Made by a program: the position numbers and the translations under genes
DNA from: Salminus brasiliensis
Taxonomy: Eukaryota > Chordata > Actinopteri > Characiformes > Bryconidae
Direction of reading: 5' to 3'
DNA length: 64,000 bases
Assembly (NCBI RefSeq): GCF_030463535.1
Contig: NC_132900.1
Span: 29,655,721 to 29,719,720, forward strand
The notes under the pieces: model-generated
What the model saw: only the letters and a program-made list of their open reading frames with translations
What the model was told of the DNA's origin: nothing
The model's database searches: none
Shown here: one piece after another, positions 1 through 10,064 of the stretch
Layout of the letters: the number at the start of each line of letters is the position of its first letter
How positions within the stretch are numbered: position 1 is the first letter of the stretch

Positions 1-513
1 GGCTTGAAGAGATCCGATTTCTCACATCTCTAAAAAAAGGGGGGGGGGGCACAAATCTGCATCACACTGCCCCACTTTACCATTCAGTAATGTGAATCAT
101 CAGGATTAGACTGCGTTCACACATCAGACACCAGATCCAGGCACAAATCTGGTCAAATCCAGTTTGAAGAGACCAGATCTTTGCATTCACACTAGAAGGG
201 GTGGAAAAAGTGACCCATCCCAGCCGGCCTGGCCCTTAATGACCACTCTGCTGCCCTCCCTCCCACTGGACACTCACCCCTGAGCCTAAACCCCAAACCC
301 ATCCCTCAGTTACAGCCTCAGCCCAACATCACGGATCTACCGGTTAGGACAGACCCCAGAACAGCGGAGGGAGCCTGGGGGCACGTCTGGGCCTCGAAGC
401 ACGGGACTACCCCCTTCCCAGACACCATCCATTGCTTTATTAAGCCAGATGCGTCCATTAGACACGATTTAAGAGCCTATCAGGGGGTTTAGTGTGGTGC
501 TCCCGTCGTTTAC
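1..513 (-). other. Tropomyosin intron sequence
   Basis: This is intron downstream of tropomyosin exon 1b. No further exon was recognised. A partly palindromic stretch near 110-200, with paired 'CAGATC' and 'GATCTG' words and a 'gcgttcacac' start, resembles the end of a non-autonomous DNA transposon, but its limits are unclear. Confidence 0.4.
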
Positions 514-645
514 CTGCTCTCTGGCTCGTTTCTCCTCCTCGACCTGCCTCTGTAGGACCTCGGCTCTCTCCTCAGCTTCGTCCGCCTGTTGCTGCAAAAC
601 TTTAATCTTGCGCTTCACCGCCTCCACACTGTTCACTCCGGCCAT
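514..645 (-). CDS. tpm3: Tropomyosin, cytoskeletal-type first coding exon (exon 1b), partial gene
   Basis: Tropomyosin is a coiled-coil dimer that lies along actin filaments and controls access of myosin and other actin binders. This 132-nt exon encodes exactly 44 residues, the length of the alternative first exon 1b of short, non-muscle tropomyosins. It begins [13 protein letters not shown] and ends KRAREQ, followed by a gtaaac donor on the minus strand. Heptads ([16 protein letters not shown]) are evident. The ending RAREQ is what I recall of TPM3 rather than TPM4 (ERREK), and the neighbours fit the human 1q21-q22 group, so tpm3 is preferred. An upstream in-frame ATG at 672 adds nine unrelated residues and is not the start. 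The remaining exons lie left of the window. The family is near certain; the paralogue is likely. Confidence 0.85.
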
Positions 646-1215
646 GTTCTCTGACTTCAGTAAAAGCTGCAAACCTCCAACAGCCTGGCTGCCTGGCCAA
701 GATTCAGCGAGGATGCGCGATTTAGCGGCGGAGCGGCGGAGCGGCCCCGAATCAGAGCACCGGGCGCGAGCGAGCCGGTTAGCGAGCTAAGCTAACAAAC
801 TAGCTAGCTACTAGCTACTAGCTGAGGAAGCGGCGTCGACGACGAGGACGAGGTGGAGGAGGTGGAGGAGGTGGTGGAGGAGGTGGTACCGGGAGCTAAC
901 CAACCCAGCAACCTTACAACAGACCCGTTCGCGTTTAACCGAGAAGGTCAGAGCTCTGGGCTGGACCCGAGCTTCAGCCGACCGTTAGCAGCGTCGCTAG
1001 CAGGCGCGCAGAGAGCCTCAGCTTCCTCCTCGTCTTTTAGAAACACGGGGCCGCTATTGTCTCTCAAACAGGTCCAAATAAGCGAGCCGGAGCCGAACTA
1101 ACTCAGACGCAGTCTTCCAGTCCTGTCCTGCTCTTCGCCTCAACCGCCTCTCTCTCTCTCTCTCTCATATGAGGCCAGTTCCGCTCTACCCCGCCCTGTA
1201 CGCCGGAAGTGGCGC
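646..1215 (-). promoter_or_regulatory. GC/CpG-rich 5' UTR and promoter region of the tropomyosin gene
   Basis: Immediately upstream (minus strand) of the tropomyosin ATG the composition changes from AT-rich to strongly GC-rich with many CpG dinucleotides (roughly 700-1130). It then falls back to AT-rich sequence after about 1215. No TATA box is obvious. This is the usual look of a CpG-island promoter of a broadly expressed gene and agrees with the cytoskeletal exon 1b starting here. A plus-strand open frame at 853-1101 (acidic, GAGG-repeat start) looks like a composition artefact. A short CT repeat lies at 1147-1166. The transcription start is not determined. Confidence 0.5.
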
Positions 1216-1637
1216 CATTCTCCTATTTAATTATGTCATTAAAAGTCTCTCAGAATATAAACATATTTATTTATTTATAAACAATCTAAATAAATAAACA
1301 AATATATGCTATGTTATTGATAACATGTTTGTTATAAGTAATTATATCTATATATATATATAAATTAAAAACCTTTTAAACATTTATTTATACTTCGTCT
1401 TAGGCACCTAAGCACGTTATTTAAAGACATTTATCCCAGCAAAAATAAATTGTTTGTCAGTGACACACTGACATAAAAACACTAATTTCTTTATTAATTT
1501 ATTTTATTTTATTGGAATTTTTGTATTTATTCTATTACACTTACTACCAAGATTAGGCAATTTAGCCTAATTTATTTATATATATATATTAATGTATACA
1601 TGTATATACATTAGGCAAAATTCTCTAATCTTGGTGG

Positions 1638-1668
<31 letters not shown>

Positions 1669-3689
1669 TGTCATTATAGAGCATGATGTTTCATTCATCA
1701 TAAAATTTTGCCCCACAAAGTAAATATATATAAATTAAATTAAATATATATATATAAATAAATTAAAAACCTTTTTAAAAAACCTTTACATTATTTAAAG
1801 ACATGTTTCCCAGCAAAAAGAAATAATTTATGTCAGTGACATACTGACATAAAAATACTAATTTCTTTATGAATTTATTTTAATGTATTGAAATTATTAT
1901 TTATTCTATTACACTTACTACCAAGATTAGGCAATTTAGCCTAATTTATATATATATATTATATATATTACATTAATGTATACATGTATATACATTAGGC
2001 AAAATTGTCTAATCTTGGTGGTATATATATATATATATAGTATGTCATTAAAGAGCATGATGTTTCATTCATCATGAAATTTTGCCCCACAATAAACAAC
2101 AACCGCCAGATTCCCATGAAGTCAAAAAGCTCAAATGGAGGTGCACCACCTCAACAGATTTGAAATGAAGCAATCAGCATTGTGAGACCTGGAGGTGGAG
2201 ACAGCCTAGAGCAATGTGGCCTGGTCCTTGTTCCCTAATGCGTAAAAAAAAAAATCACATTCTTCACATTGTAGGCCTGACATGCTCCAGCCCGCACTTT
2301 TCCCAAGAGAACCGAAAAAATATCTTTCAGAAATTCACAATGTTCATGAAGTCATTCAGAGTGGTTTAGTGTGAAACGGTGAACTGTAGAGGAATCAGAG
2401 CTCTTTACAGTGGCGGGTCTACTTGTAACATGCAGATTAAAGTACATCCAGTCAAATTAAGTAACACAATGAAGACAGATAAACAAGGAAAGAAGAGAAG
2501 GAAGGCCGAAGGGTAAGTAGCACTGAATCACTAGATAGGAAAGAGGAAGCGGGAAGCAGCGGTGTGTGAGGAAGTGTGTGGACATGTGTGTTTGTTTGTA
2601 TGTCACTTATAGCAACAGCCATTCTGTCGGTCAGCTCAGGCTTTTACATGACTTCCTTTAGAGCCTCAGAACACTTGTCCAGCTCAGTCTCTGTCCACAG
2701 CCGTTTTCAGATGGGGGGTTACAGACGCGCACTGCAGTGATAGGCCTACATATAAAAGGGCACATATAGTCCATATACGGAAGCTACAAAAATGTCCGAT
2801 GTCACGAAACCCAATGCATTTAAATAAACCCGCCTAATCCCAGACTGCTGCTGAAACGAGGCGCAACACACAGCAGCCAATCAGAAGAGAGGACATTTGC
2901 ATTTATCCGTCTTAAAGCAATATTAAGGGACGATTCCACAGGGGGAACGGCGTCTCTGTCATTCCCACTCCAGGCCGGAACGCTGCTGCTGCACTATGGA
3001 GCTTTGGTGGAGCTTCATGAGACCCCTAAGAAACATGGGTGGGGTTCAGCGGTCACACAGACTTGCCGACTGCCTTCAGACTCGCCTCCAATTTTCCTCT
3101 GCTCCGCAAACGCAAAGGCAGCTAACATTTCAGCCATCTTCGGGCTTCAGAACATCGCAATGTGAGTGAAGGGGGACATACATAGCGTTTTTACCCCATA
3201 AAACGGAAGGCCAGATTACTAACCCTAGGATCAGACATGATAGGGGCCTTCCTGCCTTAATTATGGCTGAATTTGGTCAATTAAACTACAACAGATATTA
3301 CACAGCATACATGCCCCAGCCATTGACACCCAGGCCTTAAAGATGAAGAAGTGGACAGTGAAAATAAAGGGATGCATTCGTTAGCTTCAGGTTAGGTATA
3401 GATTTTAATATTTGTTAATATTAAACAAATGTAAGAATGAAAAAAAAAAATATATATATATATATATATGTTAAGCTTATACTGGATATCCAAACACCAT
3501 GATCCAGACCACTGGCCACCTCATAGGTACTAGTGTTCATGTGTCTTATGGCAGACATTGACTCCTCCTAGTGGCAGATGTAGGAAGTTTACACAGCTTG
3601 TGACAGAAACGGGGCATTTACAGTAGAAACTGATAGGAACAGTCTAACGCAGATCCACAGCGGCTCCAGTAGTCCAAGGGCCGGTTCCC
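1216..3689. other. Intergenic spacer between the annexin 3' end and the tropomyosin promoter
   Basis: AT-rich DNA holding the annexin 3' UTR (right part) and no coding exon I could recognise. I looked for a muscle-type tropomyosin exon 1a on the minus strand and saw none. Contents include two tandem palindromic repeats (1426-2090) and a TA run near 3450-3470. A minus-strand ATTAAA at 3409-3404, about 280 nt after the annexin stop, is a weak candidate poly(A) signal. Confidence 0.4.
1426..2090. repeat. Tandem pair of palindromic AT-rich repeats (unit about 374 bp)
   Basis: Two copies begin near 1426 and 1798 with the shared text 'CAGTGACA.ACTGACATAAAAA' and run through the same order of words. 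Each copy ends in a foldback whose arms read 'CCAAGATTAGGCAA' and 'CTAATCTTGGTGG', separated by TA-rich sequence and a 'GTATACATGTATATAC' centre. Matching points are offset by about 374 bp, so this is a direct tandem duplication of a unit that contains an inverted repeat. Confidence 0.75.
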
Positions 3690-3752
3690 CTATATGTCCT
3701 CAGATCGGCACAGACCCAGCAGAGCCAGCTGCAGGTCCCCTTTAAATTCTTT
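3690..3752 (-). CDS. anxa9: Annexin last coding exon and stop
   Basis: After a tttacag acceptor, this encodes KEFKGDLQLALLGLCRSEDI and TAG. It is the typical annexin terminal helix (KGD...ALL.LC). It starts in phase 0, matching the phase 0 end of exon 12. Confidence 0.9.
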   Translation of the reverse strand, partial: KEFKGDLQLALLGLCRSEDI

Positions 3753-6631
3753 CTGTAAATTGAAACATATCAGAAGAAGGCACATAGCGCTTCATATACA
3801 ATGCCAGCACATAGAGTGTGTGTTTAAAGCAACAATATGTAACATCTTTTAGAATAAAATAGCAGCTTCTAAATCACTGAGATGATCCACTGACAGTAAC
3901 AGGCCCTTTAATGGTGGCTCAATGTGCTAATTACTCTTCCTGACTGTAGGGGGAGCCCAGGAACAAGAAAAACCAAATTCCACATATTGCTGCTTTAAAC
4001 AGATGTATTTTCTGTATTTTCTGTTGTTTTAGTGTCATTTTAAAATACTGCCAAAAAAAAAAAAGATGTGCTCAGATGTGCTCACTACAACGAGACCCTA
4101 GTCGAGTTGTTTTTGTTGCTAGCCATGAGTGCCATTACACAGCAATGATTACCACAGAAACCTCACAGAGAGCTGTTTGGAGCAACAACATTCAGACTAT
4201 ATGGACAAAAGTATTGGGACACCTACACATTACACCTACAGGAGCTTGTTTGACATCCCGTTCTAAACCTATAAGCTCTATTAATAAGGAGCTGGTCCCC
4301 CTTTACTCTAAGCTCTAACAGCAGCAGCAGGTCTGGAGCTCTGCTGCAGTTACTGAGTCAGTTGGAGGCTTTTCTGCACTCTGCTCTGAGCTCAGCACTC
4401 GGCCCTGACCCCGCTCTGTAGCTTTACGTGGTCTGACAGACACTCGGTAGCTGAGCTGCTCTCTGTGAGCTGTTCCTCCTAAACTCTTCCACTGTTCAAT
4501 AATAACACCACTCACAGCTGATGGAGGAAGATCTAGGAGGGAAGGTCTAAACTTCACCAGCTGACTTGTTGTTGTTGGTGCAGCGGTGTCTCCTATTACA
4601 TACAGAACCACGCTGGAGTTCAGTGAGCTCTTCAGAACCTCCCGTTCTTTCACTAATGTGTGTAAGAAAGGCAGACTGCAGGGCTAGAGGCTGGATTTTA
4701 TACACCTGTGACCTGTGACAATAAGACTGATTGAAACAACTCAATTCAATGATTAAGTGTGGTGTGTCCAAATACTTTTTTTTGTCCATGTACTGTAAGT
4801 TGATACAGTATGTGAACTTTGGTCCTGATTTAACATTACTGATGGTGTTTAGTTTCCCGACCAAGTCTTGTTATCGACCCGTTTTCTCTAATCTGGAACT
4901 CTCGCGCAGCTTAAGTGCACTGGTCAGTGCGTGAAGTGTGTAACTGACCTGTATGGTCGAGTAGAGGGAGGCGTTGGCCAGTTTGCGGAAACAGACCCTC
5001 ACCCATAAGAGGTCCTCTTCACTCCTTCCCACCATGATGCCTCGTACGACAGCATTTTTCTGAAGCACAGATACAAAAGCACAGTGTTGTGTCCACCCCG
5101 TCCCCTTACTGCCGACAAATGGGGCAAAGAGTTTGGGACTTTATGTCCTCACCTTCATGCTGGCCTGTAAGCGCTGGGCCAGGTAGAGTGGTGTATTCTG
5201 GATTGAGCGGACTGTACAGAAAGGAGCACTTTTATTACTACAGCATGACGAGGATTATTTGCCAGTATAATGGGACACATACAGTTTGAGCCTAAAGTCA
5301 CAGCATTGACTTGAGAGGTGTCCAGCCCCCTAACAGTAGTCTGTGGAGGTTTGGACTGATGGAGCTCATTAGTTTTGGCCAGGTAGTACAAAAGAAACTG
5401 GTAACTGGTAACTCCGCTGGTAACTCCGCTATTCTCAATGAAACCCAGGTAGAATGAGGGCGTTGGTCGTTTACTCACCCAAAGTGTGCAGGCCAAGTCT
5501 GAGGTCTCCTGAGAAGTGGCTCTGGACTGTTTTATCAACCACTTCTCCAGTCACGTCCTCCAGCCTAGAGAGAACTAAGACACACAGAGTACAGCAACAC
5601 AGAGTCAATGTACTAATTACACTCCCTGACTGTAGGGGGAGCCCAGGAACAAGAAATACCAAATTTCACATATTGCTGCTTTAATTAGGCATTACATATT
5701 TAAAACAAATATTTTAAAATACGGCAAACAACAAAATACGGTATTCACTCAGATGTGCTTACTACTACGAGGTCCTGGTCCAGTTGTTTTGAGTGCTCTT
5801 ACATAGCAAACGATTATTGAGTGCTATTTGCACCAGCATTTAATATTTTTTTAGGATTACAGACATTTTTAAGTTTTAAATATTGCTAAATAAAAGCGAA
5901 GTTAAAGTGAACAAGTGGATAATATGGATAGGAGGATGATAGATGAAGGAAGGATAGAACTACACTATATTGACTAAAGTATTGGGACACCTACACATTC
6001 CACCTACAGCAGCTTTCATGACATCCCGTTCTAAACCCATAGGCATTAATATGGAGTTGGTCCCCCCTTGGAGCTCTAACAGCAGGTTTGGAACTCTCAC
6101 ACAAAAAACCTTGTATCTCCATTTGTGCAGTTTTTCACTTTTTTATATAATAATTGTGAATCTGGCAGTTATTCTGTGTCCAAATTCCATGATGAACGGA
6201 CCAATAGAAATGCTCCAAAATAAGCTGCCTTTTTGGAGGTTTTTATGTGACAGCGGCGATGCACAGCAAAGGCAGAGTCTAAGGTCAAAAGGTCATACCT
6301 CTGTTGAGATGGTCCAAATTGCGAGAGGTCAGCACTTGAATCCAGGGGGCAGGGTCAGGTTTCTTTCCCCTGACGGCATCTTCAAGACTCTGCACACACG
6401 TTCAGTGAGCTTTAGTATTAGTGCCAGGATACGGCTTCCTGAATGAGGCCATATACACTTTATGACGAGAGCGAGAGCTAGAGAGAGCGAGAGAGAGAGC
6501 AGAGAGAGAGAGAGCGAGAGAGAGAGCAGAGAGAGAGAGAGAGCGAGAGAGAGAGAGCAGAGAGAGAGCAGAGAGAGAGAGAGAGAGCTAGAGAGAGCAG
6601 AGAGAGAGAGAGAGAGAGAGAGCTAGAGAGA

Positions 6632-6671
<40 letters not shown>

Positions 6672-6678
6672 AGAGAGA

Positions 6679-6714
<36 letters not shown>

Positions 6715-6721
6715 AGAGAGA

Positions 6722-6755
<34 letters not shown>

Positions 6756-6762
6756 AGAGAGA

Positions 6763-6808
<46 letters not shown>

Positions 6809-7794
6809 AGAGAGAGCAGAGAGAGAGAGCTAGAGAGAGAGAGAGAGCTAGAGAGAGAGGGAGATAGCCATAGCGCCACACCTTGACATCTTGAGCTATG
6901 AGCTGGTAATCAATCTGCCCGGGTGTGTTCAGCTCCTCCTTCTGTTGATATGACAGAGATGAGGAGAGTCAGGCTCAATCATTAACTTCCTCCAGCAGAC
7001 AACCTGCTATTATCTGCTATAATCAGCCTTTAGAAAGAAGCCGAAAGGGTTCTGTAAGGGTTCTTTGACTTGTTGCAGTGGTGGAACCCCCTTTTGAATG
7101 CTAAATAGAACCATATATAAACCAAAACGTAAAGAAACACAGGTATATACCATTCATATACAAGCATTTTACTTGCATATGAACAAGCATTTCAGCAGGT
7201 AAAGAACCATTCATGCATTCAGATGGTTCTTTAAGATGCCATGGTGCTATAGGGAACCACTGCATTTTCTAAAGAACCCTTACATAACCCTCAACTTCTA
7301 GGGTGTAGTAGTAGACCTAATCAGACCTGTACGCCTGAAAATCTATACTCTCTAAACAAAAAGGGTTCTATGTAGTGCGTAAAGACCCTTTTTTAAAATG
7401 TTCTATCTACAAGACCATTTACAGGAGGTCTTCTTGGATATGAACAAATGAACAAACAGAACCATTGTCTTTACTAAAGAACCCTTGAAGAACCTTTAGT
7501 AGTAGCACCTGTATACGGGCAGTGGTGGCTCAGCGGTTAGAGCGCCGGGATATCGATAACAGGGTTGTGGGTTCGATTCCCGGGCTCGGCAAGCTTCCAC
7601 TGTTGGGCCCTTGAGCAAGGCCCTTTACCCTCTCTGCTCCCCGGGCGCTGGAGTTGGCTGCCCACCGCTCTGGGTGTGTGTGTGTACTCACTGCCCCTAA
7701 CACATGTGTGTGTGTGAGTGTGTGTTCACTACCAGATGGGTTAAATGCGGAGGACACATTTCGCTGTACAGTGTACAGTGACAAATATGTGCAC

Positions 7795-7834
<40 letters not shown>

Positions 7835-10029
7835 ACCTGATATATTACATGCTCTGAGCGAAAAAGGGTTCTATATAGCTGGTAGCAATAGTAGAACCCA
7901 TTCTTTTAAAGGGTTCTATCTATAAGACCAGCTACAAACATTTTTTCTTGGATATTAAGAAGACTTCAACCAGGTGAAGAACCATTCAAGCATTTAAATG
8001 GATCTGTGACTAGTCATGGTGCTATACAGAACCACTGCCTGTACCAAAGAACCCTTAACGTAGCAAATGCTTGTGTGTATGCATGATAACCTACACACTC
8101 AAAGCAAAAAAGGGTTCTATATAATACTGAAAAGGGTTCTTTGACTCATAGCAATAGTGGAACCATCTTATCTTGTAGGTTCTATGTGGTTCTATGAAGA
8201 ACCTTCTAAAAAATGTTATTCTTGGATATGAAGAACGCTTTAAAGCATTGATGCATTCAAACGGATCTTAGTTATAATGGCAATCCGAACCCTCTATATG
8301 GTACTAAAAGGGGTTCTTTGACTCGTAGCAATAGTGGAACCCTTTTCAAAAAGTTTTTTGAAGAGCTATCTAGAAAAGGTTTTCCCTAGATATAAGAACA
8401 CTAACCAGCTAACAAACTATTTAAGCATTTAAATGGATCTTTATCAGGCCGCTCTACAGAACCTTTGCCTTTACTAAAGAACCCTTGAACCTTGTTATTT
8501 TTAGAGCTGTTTTTTTTATGTTTGGGATCTTGGCAGATTAGAAGTATTCGGCTCAAACTATATGGCTAAGCTTCCAGCGCAGAGATACTGACCAGTGAAC
8601 CCTGGTCACACGTTACCTTGAGTATGGCCAGAACCAGCTTGGTGAAGTCTTTGCTGGTCTCACTGATCAGGTCGTTCTCCAGGTAACGTCCGTACGCTGT
8701 GGGCCGAAAACACAGAGTGCGTTACTGCTGGTTTTCTACTTCTAGTTAAGTTTGCTGGAAATATCATTTTATTTCTACCTGAGTAATACTTATATATAGT
8801 AATATTTATATCACTTATATTTATATACAGTATACAGACAAAAGTATTTGGACACTCATTGATTGTTTCTTCTGAAATCAAGGCCATTATGAAAGAGTTG
8901 ATCCTGCTTTTGTTGAGGTAACTGTCTCTAATGTCCTGGGAAGAAGGCTTTCTACTAGATTTTGGAGGAGCACTGCTATGAGAATTTGATTGCATTCAGC
9001 GACAAGAGTGTTAGTGAGGACAGGGTGTTTGATGACGATTACCACCCCTCCTCATCCCCAACTCTCCAACTCATCCCAAAAGTACTGGATGGAGCACCAA
9101 CAAACCATCATTCCAGAGAACACAGTACTCCCACTGCTCCACAGCTCAATGCTGGGGGGGCTTTATACCCCTCAAGCCCTAGACTAGACGTGTCAGCAAT
9201 GGGTGCAACTTACAGTAGCTGAATGCGTTCAGTAGATGGAGTGTCCACAAACATATGGACATGTAGTGTATATATGCCATTAGGTTCAATAAAGGTTCAA
9301 TAAAGGACCATCATCAAGAGGTTTGTGTGGTATTGCTGAACCCTTATGGCTATATTTAGCTTATATATATAAAGCTTTGCACAGCATGAGGCTACCACCC
9401 CCATGTTTTACTGTTGGGATTTAGGTTTGATCAGTGTTAGCTTTGCAACCCGCCCAATTTCAGAGGAAAGCGTGGAAAGGAAAACCTGGCAACCCTGAAT
9501 CTCTACACTCACCCTGCTTGTACTCTACTGTGATGTCTCTGAGCTGATCAGCAGATCTGGTGCACAACACCTCCAGGAGAGCTTCTTCATCAGTACCTAG
9601 ACCCTGCCCAGCCACAAACACACACACACACACACATACATCACAAACATCCAAGTCATCCATGGCACTGACTTTCCTACTTGAGTGGTTGAGGTTCCTG
9701 GCTCACCTCCATGGAGTGACGAAGGCGATGGGCATCGAACTGAGCTGGGGTCATTAGCAGGGCCAGCAGCAGCTCCTGCACGGGCCCAGACAGGGCTTTC
9801 TTCAGAACTGTGTTCAGATCCTGAGATATGAATTGAATGATATGTATATAAAAAATACAAATAATGAAATTTAATTTAATAAATTAAAATGTAATCCGTT
9901 TTAGCTGTGGTTCAGCGGCATCTGCGCACCTTGTGTGCGAGGGTGTGGTAGGCCACAGCAATGTTCTGTCTTTGGGCATTGGTCCTGTTAGTAAGAATCC
10001 TGGTCAAGGTCATCATGTCAACAGCTAAG

Positions 10030-10064
<35 letters not shown>

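Noticed and set aside
853-1101. Plus-strand open frame of 82 codons in the GC-rich tropomyosin promoter
   Set aside because: It begins in a GAGGTG repeat, shows no recognisable domain and lies in a CpG-rich segment where stops are rare.
7525-7598. Possible tRNA gene
   Set aside because: A and B boxes are present but the cloverleaf arms do not close, and it is fused to a body with a poly(A) tail, so it is a SINE head.
7530-7784. Open frame within the SINE (also seen at 28768-29173)
   Set aside because: The same peptide appears at both SINE copies because the SINE itself is repeated; it is not a gene.
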